64,000 nucleotides of DNA from Namhaeicola litoreus (GCF_042679565.1 NZ_JBHTMY010000001.1:1-64000); one strand, 5' to 3'. Shown: positions 6,820 through 16,417, counted from the first letter of the stretch. Notes: generated by a model from the letters alone, not told the origin. Made by a program: numbers and translations.

Positions 6820-9800
6820 CTACATAAAGCCTTCGGGCGGCAAATCATCAAGTGACATTTCATCCTGACTATGAAGTAAATTTGCTTTATATCCTTCTTT
6901 AAAAATTGCCGCTTTATTTGATTTACCTTCAATGATAATATTCAGTGGTTCATTAAATCTTATGTGTCTTAAAAACTGATTTTCAAATACGGCCTCCTGG
7001 CTATTTAAATAATCAATATCTAAAAATCCATCATCTACAAAGGGATTAACGGTTAAATAACCTACCTTAAATGATGTTAGATTTTGGAAAAAATGTGTAC
7101 CCTGACTAGGGTCTATTCTGAAATTATTCAGTCCAGCCTCTATAATGATCTTAGCAGAAGAAATTTGAGGCCAAATCACCGGAATACCTAACCATGGATC
7201 ACTCGAACCCCATCTTCCGGGACCACAAAGTACAAAATCATCATTTGATTCTGTAAATTTCTTGTTGATCTCTTCCACAGCCTTCGCAATTTCTCTTGTT
7301 TTCGCACTTTGAAAAGTTTCTGGTTTAACATAAACAAAATCGTAGATGTGCTCATATCTACCATTACCCAAAGCCGAATTTGAATAAACAATCGTATCAC
7401 TTTCTTGCACTTCTCCTAATCTACCCACGGTTCCATCATAAGTTTCAACGATGGGTCTAATTTGTAGAAAACTAAATTCTTTTGGTTGCCCTTCAGGAAC
7501 ATCTAATTTGATCGCAAACTCAATTTCTATAGGGTTACTCATTTCTGCCTGGCCAATTTTCAAAAGATCTTGGAGAATCTCAGGCAGTGGAAAAGTGTTG
7601 TATTTCAGAATATTGTCAAAGGTAATGACCCTAAAACCATCATGCAATACACCTGGTCTTATGACATTATTTTGCAGGTCATAGGTAGATGCTACAAACT
7701 TAAAAGAAGATTGATCTTCAGCATTTCTGATATTTATTTTCTTTTTATTGATAGCTTCTGAAGTCGATGTCACATAGCTATTAGGATCCATGTCTAATCC
7801 ATAAAAATATTGCTGTGTTTCTCTCATGGTTGTGCCGGGCGAGGACAGTTGCAGAACTTGTTTTGGATGATAGGGAGAAAACCTTAAGGTTTGTCCACCA
7901 CCTACAATAATCTCTCCGAGACCTAGTGCAATGTTACAAATACCCTCTTCAGGAAGTTCATTTCCAATAGGGTAAAAATTAATGGATCTTGCTACCCCTG
8001 ATACGTTTGGATAATAAACATCTTTATATTGTTTTCCTGTTATTTCCTGTAAGATGACAGCCATTTTATCCTCTTCTATGGTATGCGAGGTAGCTTTTAA
8101 ATAAGCCTTACTGTCTTGATAAAAAGCAGATGCCATGACCGATTTGATGGCATTTGAAACCATTTCCAACATTTTATCTTTCCTAGTATTAGGAATCATA
8201 TAAGTGGCAAAAACACCTGCAAAGGGTTGGTAGTGCGAATCTTCCAAAACACTGGAAGAACGTATAGCCAATGGCGATTTCGTAACATTCAGAAAAACGC
8301 GGATATCTTCTAAAACCCAATTAGGTAATGGTTTTGAAACAAACATTTTCAAGATCTCCTCGTCATCATTTGAATTTGCAACAAAATTGATCAAATCATG
8401 CTTTTCCATAAATTCATCAAAAACCTCCGTACTAACGACCACTGTTCTTGGAATGGAAATAATAACATCTTCAAACTTATTATATAATTTATGTCTTTTG
8501 AGAAAAGTGTTAATAAAAGCCAGACCTCTACCCTTTCCTCCTAATGCGCCTTCTCCAATTCTTGCAAATCCGAGATATTCATCATACCTGTTTTTATCAA
8601 ATTTAGCTATGACACCTCTGGACCTAAAAACTCGATAAGCTTTAATCCCATCGATCAAAAAGTCACGTATTTGATCTACATCATCAAAATCTTCATATTC
8701 TACATTGCTGAATAAATTTGCCAATGAAAACAGGGCTCTAGATTGCAACCACTTACTGTATTCGCTTCTTTTTGAATGATATACAATCGAATCGTTGGAA
8801 ACAAAAGTTAATGCTTTTTGAAATTCATTTAAATCTGTTACCGTTGCCAAAACTTTCATTTGTACAGGGTCCCAAAACTCAAATGCACCAAAAGAAAAAT
8901 ACTTGGTAATATAATCTTTGATCTCACTACCTACAGTTTCAGAATGTTTGTGTAAGAATTTACCTTTTAATTCTAAAGCCATTTTTTCATTTTCAATATC
9001 AGATGACTGAATAAGAAATGGAAAATAGCGTTCTATACTCCGCACGTATTTGAGCAATTCAAATCCTGCCTTAGAATCTCTTTTCCCGCCTTTAAAATAA
9101 TTTACATCAGAAATAACTCCCAATAAATTGTGTTTATACTTTTCGAAAAGAGCTATTCCCTCCTCGAAATTAGTAGCTAAGAGAATTTTAGGACGGCCGC
9201 GCATCAACATCATGGTTCTGTGCTCATTTAAACCTTCCGACATGAATGAGCGGGTCTGTTTCAAAATGATTTTGTAAATTAAGGGTAGATACCGCGAATA
9301 AAACCTGATCGAATCTTCTACCAACAAAATAGCTTTTACTCCAATCTCGTTGATATCTCGTTCTGCATTCATTCTATCTTCCGCCAATTTAATGATCGCT
9401 AAAAAAATCTCAACATTGCCACTCCAGTGAAAAACAGCATCAATAATTCCTGTTTGGGCATTTAATACTTTTTTTCTCAGTTCCGAAGAATAGTGACTAA
9501 TCGCCGCGATATGCACTTGTGGAAATGCTTCTTTGATTTGTTTTGAGGTTTCGAATGCGTTGTATTTTCCAATATCGAGCCAGGTAATAACCAAGTCAAT
9601 CTTATCTGAACGCATCAATTTTATGGCTTGAGCAGCAGAATTGGCATGAAGAAAACTTGGAGGAAATCTCAAGTTGAGATCGGTGTACTCATTGAAAATT
9701 CTTTCATCAATTCGTCCATCTTCCTCGAGCATATAAAAATCGTAGTTTGAACAAACGATCAACACCTTATTGATTCTATCTCGCATAAGTTCATTGAAAG

Positions 9801-9852
9801 CGACTTCTTCAAACTCATACGTTTTAAGATCGGGAAGCGGTTTTCTTTTCAT
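6820..9852 (-). CDS. Receiver-like and PEP-synthase-type ATP-grasp protein
   Basis: A 1010-residue cytoplasmic protein. Residues about 30-140 resemble a degenerate response-regulator receiver. Residues about 172-330 look like a second receiver starting AILLVEDS with a possible phospho-acceptor Asp in VISDVNYF near 245. From about 430 to 870 lies a PPDK N-terminal (PEP/pyruvate-binding, ATP-grasp) domain with LAIRSSSVLEDS near 530. The swivelling phosphohistidine domain and the C-terminal PEP barrel of true PEP synthase are not visible, so it should not make PEP by the usual mechanism. It is often annotated as phosphoenolpyruvate synthase or PPDK in this phylum. It lies between two glutamate dehydrogenase genes on the same strand, which suggests a carbon/nitrogen role; that role is inference. 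Confidence 0.8.
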   Translation of the reverse strand: MKRKPLPDLKTYEFEEVAFNELMRDRINKVLIVCSNYDFYMLEEDGRIDERIFNEYTDLNLRFPPSFLHANSAAQAIKLMRSDKIDLVITWLDIGKYNAFETSKQIKEAFPQVHIAAISHYSSELRKKVLNAQTGIIDAVFHWSGNVEIFLAIIKLAEDRMNAERDINEIGVKAILLVEDSIRFYSRYLPLIYKIILKQTRSFMSEGLNEHRTMMLMRGRPKILLATNFEEGIALFEKYKHNLLGVISDVNYFKGGKRDSKAGFELLKYVRSIERYFPFLIQSSDIENEKMALELKGKFLHKHSETVGSEIKDYITKYFSFGAFEFWDPVQMKVLATVTDLNEFQKALTFVSNDSIVYHSKRSEYSKWLQSRALFSLANLFSNVEYEDFDDVDQIRDFLIDGIKAYRVFRSRGVIAKFDKNRYDEYLGFARIGEGALGGKGRGLAFINTFLKRHKLYNKFEDVIISIPRTVVVSTEVFDEFMEKHDLINFVANSNDDEEILKMFVSKPLPNWVLEDIRVFLNVTKSPLAIRSSSVLEDSHYQPFAGVFATYMIPNTRKDKMLEMVSNAIKSVMASAFYQDSKAYLKATSHTIEEDKMAVILQEITGKQYKDVYYPNVSGVARSINFYPIGNELPEEGICNIALGLGEIIVGGGQTLRFSPYHPKQVLQLSSPGTTMRETQQYFYGLDMDPNSYVTSTSEAINKKKINIRNAEDQSSFKFVASTYDLQNNVIRPGVLHDGFRVITFDNILKYNTFPLPEILQDLLKIGQAEMSNPIEIEFAIKLDVPEGQPKEFSFLQIRPIVETYDGTVGRLGEVQESDTIVYSNSALGNGRYEHIYDFVYVKPETFQSAKTREIAKAVEEINKKFTESNDDFVLCGPGRWGSSDPWLGIPVIWPQISSAKIIIEAGLNNFRIDPSQGTHFFQNLTSFKVGYLTVNPFVDDGFLDIDYLNSQEAVFENQFLRHIRFNEPLNIIIEGKSNKAAIFKEGYKANLLHSQDEMSLDDLPPEGFM

Positions 9853-9911
9853 TTGCTCGGAAATTGATTTCGGAAGTTATTCAATATTGCGGAAATACTG
9901 TCATTCTAATT

Positions 9912-9944
9912 GAAAAAAAGGGTCGAAAATTCAACCCTTTTTTC
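9912..9944 (-). terminator. Terminator after the second gdh gene
   Basis: On the plus strand AAAAAAGGGT and ACCCTTTTTT enclose a 10-base loop. On the minus strand this becomes a hairpin followed by a T-run, 18 bases after the stop of the gene at 9962. It lies between gdh copy 2 and the PEP-synthase-like gene, so the two may be separate transcripts or only partly coupled. Confidence 0.75.
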
Positions 9945-9961
9945 TTTTTGCGATGGCAACA

Positions 9962-11305
9962 TTATACAACTCCATGTGCAAGCATGGCATCTGCAACTTT
10001 GACAAAACCAGCTATGTTGGCACCTTTTACATAATCTACGTAACCATCTTTCTGGGTACCAAATTTAATACATGACTCATGAATATCACTCATAATCTTT
10101 TGCAGTTTTGAATCTACTTCCTCCCTCGTCCAATTTAACCTTAAGGAATTCTGACTCATTTCTAAACCTGAAGTGGCTACTCCACCTGCATTAGAAGCTT
10201 TCCCGGGAGCAAAAAGAATTTTTGCTTTATGAAATGCAGCAATTGCATCTGGGGTTGAGGGCATATTTGCTCCTTCACTTACACAAATACAGCCATTTGA
10301 AATTAATGATTTAGCATCTTCACCATTGAGTTCGTTTTGAGTAGCACAAGGAAAAGCGAGATCACATTTTTCGTGCCATGGGGTTTTTCCTTCAAAATAT
10401 TTAGACTTGGGATATTTTTTTACGTACTCACTAATTCTACCTCTTTTCACATTTTTCAAATCCATTACATACGCTAATTTCGTTGCATCAATTCCTTCCT
10501 CGTCTAAAATATAGCCCGAAGAATCTGATAAGGTAATTACTTTAGCCCCTAATTGAGTTGCTTTTTCTGTAGCATATTGCGCGACATTTCCAGATCCTGA
10601 CACCAATACAGTTTTCCCTTTTAAATCTTTGCCTTGGGTTTCTAGCATATTTTTCGCAAAATAAACTGCACCATAACCAGTAGCTTCGGGTCTTATTAAA
10701 GAACCTCCCCAAGACAAACCTTTTCCTGTTAGTACGCCGGTGAACTCATTTCTCAATCTTTTATAGGTACCATAAAGAAACCCAATTTCTCTTCCTCCAA
10801 CACCAATATCTCCGGCAGGTACGTCCGTATTCGGACCAATATGTCTATATAATTCTGACATAAAGCTTTGACAGAAACGCATCACTTCACCATCCGATTT
10901 ACCCTTTGGATCAAAATCTGAGCCTCCCTTTCCTCCACCCATTGGCAGGGTTGTCAAACTATTTTTAAAAACTTGCTCAAAGGCCAAAAATTTTAAAATA
11001 CTCATATTAACGGTTGGATGAAATCTAAGTCCTCCTTTATAAGGACCGATGGCAGAATTCATTTGAATCCTATACCCTCGGTTTACTTGTATTTCGCCAG
11101 TATCATCCACCCAGGCCACACGAAATGTTATGGCTCTTTCTGGTTCTACCATGCGTAATAATATATTCTTTCCGTTATAAATTTCTTGTTTTGCGATATA
11201 AGGGATGACAGTTTCTGCCACTTCTTGAACAGCTTGAATGAACTCCGGCTCATGACCATTTCGCTCAATCACCTCATCCATAAAGGCTTTTATTTTTGAT
11301 TTCAT
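9962..11305 (-). CDS. gdhA: NADP-type glutamate dehydrogenase, copy 2
   Basis: A 447-residue glutamate dehydrogenase, very similar along its whole length to the product of 5422-6759. It shares PMGGGKGGSDFDPKGKSD, GPNTDVPAGDIGVGGREIGF and the C-terminal GYVDYVKGANIAGF(V)KVADAML. Its Rossmann loop reads GSGNVAQ where copy 1 reads GFGNVAW, and it has Ser-Glu-Gly-Ala-Asn (SEGANM) where copy 1 has SNMG. The two may therefore differ in cofactor use or direction. It has its own promoter element upstream (11349-11356) and a terminator downstream. Function is sure; which copy is anabolic is not. Confidence 0.94.
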   Translation of the reverse strand: MKSKIKAFMDEVIERNGHEPEFIQAVQEVAETVIPYIAKQEIYNGKNILLRMVEPERAITFRVAWVDDTGEIQVNRGYRIQMNSAIGPYKGGLRFHPTVNMSILKFLAFEQVFKNSLTTLPMGGGKGGSDFDPKGKSDGEVMRFCQSFMSELYRHIGPNTDVPAGDIGVGGREIGFLYGTYKRLRNEFTGVLTGKGLSWGGSLIRPEATGYGAVYFAKNMLETQGKDLKGKTVLVSGSGNVAQYATEKATQLGAKVITLSDSSGYILDEEGIDATKLAYVMDLKNVKRGRISEYVKKYPKSKYFEGKTPWHEKCDLAFPCATQNELNGEDAKSLISNGCICVSEGANMPSTPDAIAAFHKAKILFAPGKASNAGGVATSGLEMSQNSLRLNWTREEVDSKLQKIMSDIHESCIKFGTQKDGYVDYVKGANIAGFVKVADAMLAHGVV

Positions 11306-11348
11306 AATATTTAGCTTAATCTATTTGTAATTTAATAATTTGAACAAA

Positions 11349-11356
11349 CAAAAATA
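11349..11356 (-). promoter_or_regulatory. Promoter element of gdh copy 2
   Basis: The minus strand reads TATTTTTG, an exact TAnnTTTG match 43 bases before the ATG. No TTG stands at the ideal distance, so only the -7 part is supported. Confidence 0.4.
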
Positions 11357-11478
11357 ATCAAATTAACAATATGACTTCTCATTCCCATTTCAATTTTATC
11401 GATTTATTTTTAAATTAAATGCGTATGTGATTGCATATCAAAATTGATTTTCCAGCCCCCTGATAAATCAAAAAAATG

Positions 11479-11486
11479 TAAATTTG
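11479..11486 (+). promoter_or_regulatory. pheS promoter (-7 element)
   Basis: TAAATTTG matches TAnnTTTG exactly, 24 bases before the ATG at 11511. Its last three bases are the TTG that would open a longer frame at 11484, which argues that this TTG is promoter and not a start codon. Confidence 0.55.
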
Positions 11487-11510
11487 CCTTTTTTAATCTC
11501 TCAAAGATCA

Positions 11511-12530
11511 ATGAAGGAGAAAATTCAGTTATTAACACAAGAAATTCAGGCGTTTAACGCAAAAAACGCAGATGAATTAGAAGCGTTCAGAATTAAATTT
11601 TTAGGAAGTAAAGGAATCTTAAAATCACTTTTTGGAGATTTTAAGGCTGTAGACAATTCCTTAAAAAAGGAAATAGGTCAGGAATTAAATCAATTGCGTC
11701 AACTAGCCAATGACACGCTAAATTCTCAAAAAGGAATATTAGAAAGCAGTAAAGTAAAAACCAAAAGTAACACTGATTTTACGAGGCCGGCTGAACCTAT
11801 TGATATTGGAGCGCGACATCCAATATCTATTGTAAAAAACCAAATACTTGACGTTTTTTCAAGAATTGGCTTTACTGTTTCTGAAGGTCCTGAAATAGAA
11901 GATGATTGGCATAATTTTACAGCGCTTAATTTGCCAGAATACCATCCGGCAAGAGATATGCAGGATACCTTTTTTATCGAACAGGATCCAGACATATTGC
12001 TGAGGACACACACCTCTTCTGTTCAGGTTAGATTCATGGAAAACAACCAACCTCCTATAAGGACGATCTCTCCTGGAAGGGTTTTTAGAAATGAAGATAT
12101 TTCTGCAAGAGCCCATTGTATTTTCCATCAGGTAGAAGGATTGTATATCGATACGGATGTTTCGTTTGCAGATTTAAAACAAACCCTTATTTACTTTACC
12201 AAAGAAATGTTTGGTAAGTCGCGAATTAGGTTAAGACCATCCTATTTTCCCTTTACAGAACCGAGCGCAGAAGTTGATATTTATTGGGGATTGCAAACAG
12301 AAACTGATTATAAAATCACCAAAGGTACTGGATGGCTCGAAATAATGGGCTGTGGTATGGTAGATCCGAATGTTTTGAAAAACGTCAATATCGATCCTGA
12401 AAAATATAGCGGCTATGCCTTTGGAATGGGAATAGAACGTATTGCGATGTTACTTTATCAGATTCCTGATATCAGAATGTTTTATGAAAACGACCTTCGT
12501 TTTATCGATCAATTCAAATCAGTAATTTAA
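11511..12530 (+). CDS. pheS: Phenylalanyl-tRNA synthetase alpha subunit
   Basis: This is the catalytic alpha chain of the alpha2-beta2 class II enzyme that charges tRNA-Phe. From the ATG at 11511 it has 339 residues, the family length. It begins with an N-terminal coiled coil, followed by RHPISIVKNQILDVFSRIGF, the motif 2 region (RTISPGRVFRNEDISARAHCIFHQVEGLYID) and motif 3 near the end (GYAFGMGIERIAMLLYQIPDIR). The pheT partner is not in the window, which is common in this phylum. The next gene starts 4 bases after the stop, so pheS leads an operon with the retropepsin-like and PurM-like genes. Confidence 0.97.
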   Translation: MKEKIQLLTQEIQAFNAKNADELEAFRIKFLGSKGILKSLFGDFKAVDNSLKKEIGQELNQLRQLANDTLNSQKGILESSKVKTKSNTDFTRPAEPIDIGARHPISIVKNQILDVFSRIGFTVSEGPEIEDDWHNFTALNLPEYHPARDMQDTFFIEQDPDILLRTHTSSVQVRFMENNQPPIRTISPGRVFRNEDISARAHCIFHQVEGLYIDTDVSFADLKQTLIYFTKEMFGKSRIRLRPSYFPFTEPSAEVDIYWGLQTETDYKITKGTGWLEIMGCGMVDPNVLKNVNIDPEKYSGYAFGMGIERIAMLLYQIPDIRMFYENDLRFIDQFKSVI

Positions 12531-12534
12531 ATAG

Positions 12535-12993
12535 ATGACGAAACTAACCGATTTTCTTTCAAAACAAGGTTACCAAAAAATCAAACTCAAAAAGATCAAT
12601 ACGAATCATTTTGAGATCAAGGCCAAAGTCAATAAAGTGAAAGGTAACTTTATTTTAGACACCGGCGCATCAAACTCTTGTGTGGGATTTGACATGATCG
12701 AAAATCTTTCGTTAGACGCTGAGCCGACAGATCAAAAAGCCAGTGGTGCGGGCTCAACTAATTTAGAGACAAAACTGGCTAAAAACAATGTTGTTCAAAT
12801 TGGTAAATACAAACAGCCTAAAGTAAATTTGGTCTTGATTGATCTAAGTCACATCAATGAAGCGCTGATAAGTCAAAATGCTGATCCGGTGACTGGAATT
12901 ATTGGTGCCGACATCCTTTTCAAAGGAAAAGCGATCATAGATTACGACAAAAAATATCTATATTTAAAGAACAAAACAGAAAAAAACAAGTGA
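12535..12993 (+). CDS. Retropepsin-like aspartic protease
   Basis: A 152-residue protein with a single aspartic protease motif, FILDTGASNSCV, catalytic Asp42. The glycine of the second structural motif is seen in IIGADILFKGKAIIDY. One such half-size domain must form a homodimer to be active. There is no signal peptide or membrane segment, so it is predicted to be cytoplasmic. It starts 4 bases after pheS and its stop TGA shares a base with the ATG of the PurM-like gene, so the three genes are probably translated from one message. The substrate is unknown. The clan assignment is good; protease activity is inference. Confidence 0.75.
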   Translation: MTKLTDFLSKQGYQKIKLKKINTNHFEIKAKVNKVKGNFILDTGASNSCVGFDMIENLSLDAEPTDQKASGAGSTNLETKLAKNNVVQIGKYKQPKVNLVLIDLSHINEALISQNADPVTGIIGADILFKGKAIIDYDKKYLYLKNKTEKNK

Positions 12994-14168
12994 TGAGCCA
13001 AAAAGAAAATCGCTATAATTTAAGAGGCGTTTCTGCGCAAAAAGAAGACGTTCACAATGCCATTAAAAATATAGACAAAGGTCTTTTTCCTCAGGCTTTT
13101 TGCAAAATTATACCAGATTATTTAACCCAGGATGAAGCTTATTGTTTGGTGATGCACGCCGATGGTGCGGGAACAAAATCATCTTTGGCTTATATGTATT
13201 GGAAAGAAACAGGCGATCTTTCAGTTTGGAAAGGAATTGCCCAGGATGCACTCATCATGAATATAGATGATCTATTATGTGTTGGTGCAACCGAAAACAT
13301 CCTACTTTCTTCGACTATTGGTAGAAATAAAAACTTAATTCCAGGCGAAGTTTTATCTGCCATTATTAACGGAACTGAGGAATTGATCGATGAATTAAAA
13401 CAGCACGGATTTGTTATTCATGCCACTGGTGGTGAAACAGCTGATGTAGGAGACCTAGTGCGGACCATCATTGTAGATTCTACGGTAACCGCTAGAATGA
13501 AAAGAGAAGATGTGATCGATAATGCTAATATTCAGGCAGGCGATGTCATTGTTGGCTTGGCCTCTTTTGGTAAAGCCATCTATGAAACAGATTACAACGG
13601 TGGCATGGGTAGTAACGGACTTACAAGTGCCCGACATGATGTTTTCGAAAAAGGTTTGGCTGCCAAATATCCCGAAAGTTTTGACAACCAGGTACCTCAG
13701 GATTTGATCTATTCCGGATCCATGAAATTAACAGACCCAGTACCTGGAACTGATTTAGATGCAGGAAAATTGGTACTTTCTCCAACTAGAACTTATGCCC
13801 CAATAATCAAAAAAATACTGGAAAAACACAGAAAATCAATACATGGAATGGTGCATTGCAGTGGTGGTGCACAAACTAAAATCTTACACTTTGTAAACAA
13901 TCTACATGTTGTTAAAGATAATTTATTTGAGGTACCCCCATTGTTCAGGCTAATTCAAGCACAATCAAATACAGACTGGAAAGAGATGTACCAGGTATTT
14001 AATTGTGGTCATCGTATGGAAATTTATTTACCTGCGTCTTTGGCTCAGGAAATCATTGATATATCTAAATCTTTTCATGTCGATGCAAAAATTGTAGGAA
14101 GGGTAGAAAGTTCTAACCAAAAGAGGTTGACGATCAAGAGTGAATTTGGTACTTTTGAGTATTTCTGA
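12993..14168 (+). CDS. purM: AIR synthase (PurM-like), purine biosynthesis
   Basis: A 391-residue protein of the PurM/AIR-synthase fold. It would close the imidazole ring of formylglycinamidine ribotide to aminoimidazole ribotide using ATP. The N-terminal half has the ATP/Mg loop (MHADGAGTKSSLAYMY, DALIMNIDDLLCVGA) and HATGGETADVGDLV; the C-terminal half has HGMVHCSGGAQTKILHF. It is longer than the E. coli enzyme (about 345 residues), and this long form is the Bacteroidota type. The ATG at 12993 overlaps the TGA of the upstream gene by one base, a sign of translational coupling. The GTG at 12990 would add one residue only. Confidence 0.85.
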   Translation: MSQKENRYNLRGVSAQKEDVHNAIKNIDKGLFPQAFCKIIPDYLTQDEAYCLVMHADGAGTKSSLAYMYWKETGDLSVWKGIAQDALIMNIDDLLCVGATENILLSSTIGRNKNLIPGEVLSAIINGTEELIDELKQHGFVIHATGGETADVGDLVRTIIVDSTVTARMKREDVIDNANIQAGDVIVGLASFGKAIYETDYNGGMGSNGLTSARHDVFEKGLAAKYPESFDNQVPQDLIYSGSMKLTDPVPGTDLDAGKLVLSPTRTYAPIIKKILEKHRKSIHGMVHCSGGAQTKILHFVNNLHVVKDNLFEVPPLFRLIQAQSNTDWKEMYQVFNCGHRMEIYLPASLAQEIIDISKSFHVDAKIVGRVESSNQKRLTIKSEFGTFEYF

Positions 14169-14225
14169 TTCGTGCATGTAACAATTAAGCTTGATTTTGC
14201 ACTAATCAAAGTGTAAAACCAAACT

Positions 14226-15707
14226 ATGACAAGTGATTTTGTAAAACTAGAACAAAAACAGTTCTTTCGTTCTTCCTATTGGCAAAAGAGTATCGCATTA
14301 AACATTTTGCTCGGTTTTGTAGCCCTTTATTTTATCGTTGTATTTATCGCCTTGGGCTTTAGTTTATATCCTATTATATTTAAGTATTTTCCAGACCAAG
14401 ACCCTTTGGTTGTAGCGAGTTCATTTCTTTTTTATTGGTTTTTAGCCGATTTGGTGATGCGCTTCTTTTTCCAGAAACTCCCTTTGATGCAAGTAAAACC
14501 ATTACTCACCTTGCCCATTAAAAAATCAAAGGTGATTCATTATGTGTTGAGGAAATCACTTTTCTCATTTTTTAATTTCTTACCCTTATTTGCGATAATT
14601 CCTTTTGGCATTGTAACTGTTATGGAAGGAGGATATGACTCCGGAAAAATGTTTACCTGGATTGTTTTTGTGGTTTTAGCTACACTGATTGTCAATTTTT
14701 TAAATTTCATCATAGAGATCAAATCGTCTGAATCTGACTTATCATTTCTTCCCCTATTAGTCATCGCCTCTATTTTATTCGGACTCAATTATTTTGAATT
14801 GGTTCAATTTGATACTTTTTTAGCTCAAGGAGTCATATCCATTGTCGAAAAACCTGTCTATTTAATTGTTCCTTTTCTTGTGTTGGTAGGACTTTACTTT
14901 TTGGATTTCCAAAACCTTAAAAAACAATTGTATTTAGATCGGTCTGTACGAACAAAAACGATGACCATCAATTCTTCCGATTTGTCTTGGACACAAAAAT
15001 TTGGCAGTAGTGCCCCTTTTTTAAAATTAGATCTCAGATTGATTTGGAGAAATAAACGATCTCGTTCTACAGTTTTTATTTTGGTGATTGGTCTCTTATA
15101 CGGATTATTTTTCTATCCCAACAAAATGTACCAAGAATGGGATGCTATGTTTGTATTTGTCGGCGTATTTATTACTGGAATTTTTATGATCAATTTCGGA
15201 CAATTTATTCCTGCCTGGGATAGCAGTTATTATAAACTATTGATGAGCCAAAATATTCGATACAAAGATTACCTCAATTCTAAATATACGTTAATGATGC
15301 TAAGCGCTCTGATTCTATTTATACTCAGCATACCTTATGTATATTTTGGTTGGAAAATTATTCTGATCCATTTTGCGGCTATGGTCTATAATATAGGTGT
15401 TAACAGTCATGTTCTTTTATATGCAGGTTCATTTAACCGAAAGAAAATAAATCTCGACCAAAGAGCGGCCTTTAACTATCAAGGTACAGGTGCCGTACAA
15501 TGGCTGGTTGGAATACCCCTTTTGTTATTGCCTGTGCTATTTTTTTACTTACCCTATAAATTTATCAATTTTGAAAGCGGACTTACATTTTTGATCATAC
15601 TAGGTTTATTAGGGATTTTGTTTCACACAAAACTCATGCGTTTTATTACGGCGAAGTACCAAGAAGTAAAATACCCAATGATAGAAGCCTTTAACCAAGA
15701 CAACTAA
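14226..15707 (+). CDS. ABC transporter permease, DUF5687 type
   Basis: A 493-residue integral membrane protein with about 10-12 hydrophobic segments. It resembles the permeases of flavobacterial export systems (DUF5687). A cytoplasmic stretch at about residues 235-280 carries LKLDLRLIWRNKRSRS, a likely contact with the ATPase. The ATPase gene follows 7 bases after its stop. The substrate is unknown. The downstream PadR gene suggests regulated defence or export, but this is inference. Confidence 0.75.
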   Translation: MTSDFVKLEQKQFFRSSYWQKSIALNILLGFVALYFIVVFIALGFSLYPIIFKYFPDQDPLVVASSFLFYWFLADLVMRFFFQKLPLMQVKPLLTLPIKKSKVIHYVLRKSLFSFFNFLPLFAIIPFGIVTVMEGGYDSGKMFTWIVFVVLATLIVNFLNFIIEIKSSESDLSFLPLLVIASILFGLNYFELVQFDTFLAQGVISIVEKPVYLIVPFLVLVGLYFLDFQNLKKQLYLDRSVRTKTMTINSSDLSWTQKFGSSAPFLKLDLRLIWRNKRSRSTVFILVIGLLYGLFFYPNKMYQEWDAMFVFVGVFITGIFMINFGQFIPAWDSSYYKLLMSQNIRYKDYLNSKYTLMMLSALILFILSIPYVYFGWKIILIHFAAMVYNIGVNSHVLLYAGSFNRKKINLDQRAAFNYQGTGAVQWLVGIPLLLLPVLFFYLPYKFINFESGLTFLIILGLLGILFHTKLMRFITAKYQEVKYPMIEAFNQDN

Positions 15708-15714
15708 TTAAACT

Positions 15715-16410
15715 ATGATTTCAGCAACAGAAATAACTAAGAAATACGGAGATAAACAGGTTCTAAATATTGAAGAAATAACCATTCCTTCAGGTCAGTC
15801 TTTCGGACTAGTGGGTAATAACGGCGCAGGGAAAACTACTTTTTTTAATTTAATTCTCGATCTGATCCAACCAACAACAGGGAAAATAAAAAACAAAGAA
15901 GTAGATGTAAGACATAATGAAGATTGGAAAAATTTTACCTCGGCATATTTAGATGAAAGTTTTTTGATCGGCTATTTAAAACCAGAAGAATATTTTGAAT
16001 TTATTGCCAAACTGAGAAATGTGAATGATGCAGATCTTCAAAATGCGCTGATGCAGTATGAAGAATTATTTAATGGAGAAATCCTCGGTCAAAAAAAGTT
16101 CTTAAGAGACCTCTCTAAAGGAAACCAAAAAAAAGTGGGCATTGTTGGTGCTTTGATTGGTCAGCCGGAAGTAATCGTGCTGGATGAACCATTTGCTAAT
16201 CTGGATCCTACCACACAAATCAAGTTAAAAAAACTACTCAAAGAACTCAACCAGACAACTAATTCAACCTTGCTTATTTCCAGTCATGATTTGGGGCATA
16301 TCACTGAAGTATGCGACAGAATTGTTGTTTTAGAAAAGGGAGAGGTTACCAAAGATCTCAAGACATCAGAAGAAACATTAAAAGAGCTAGAAATTTTCTT
16401 TTCCTCATAA
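15715..16410 (+). CDS. ABC transporter ATP-binding protein
   Basis: A 231-residue ATPase that energises the DUF5687 permease next to it. Visible are Walker A (GNNGAGKTT, residues 34-42), the ABC signature in the divergent form LSKGNQKK, Walker B with catalytic Glu (VIVLDEP) and the switch His (SSHD). The size and signature fit the CcmA-type single-domain exporter ATPases. It is followed by a probable PadR operator. Confidence 0.93.
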   Translation: MISATEITKKYGDKQVLNIEEITIPSGQSFGLVGNNGAGKTTFFNLILDLIQPTTGKIKNKEVDVRHNEDWKNFTSAYLDESFLIGYLKPEEYFEFIAKLRNVNDADLQNALMQYEELFNGEILGQKKFLRDLSKGNQKKVGIVGALIGQPEVIVLDEPFANLDPTTQIKLKKLLKELNQTTNSTLLISSHDLGHITEVCDRIVVLEKGEVTKDLKTSEETLKELEIFFSS

Positions 16411-16417
16411 AATATAT

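Noticed and set aside
11484..11510. TTG start for pheS at 11484
   Set aside because: The TTG is part of an exact TAnnTTTG promoter box, and the ATG at 11511 gives the family length.
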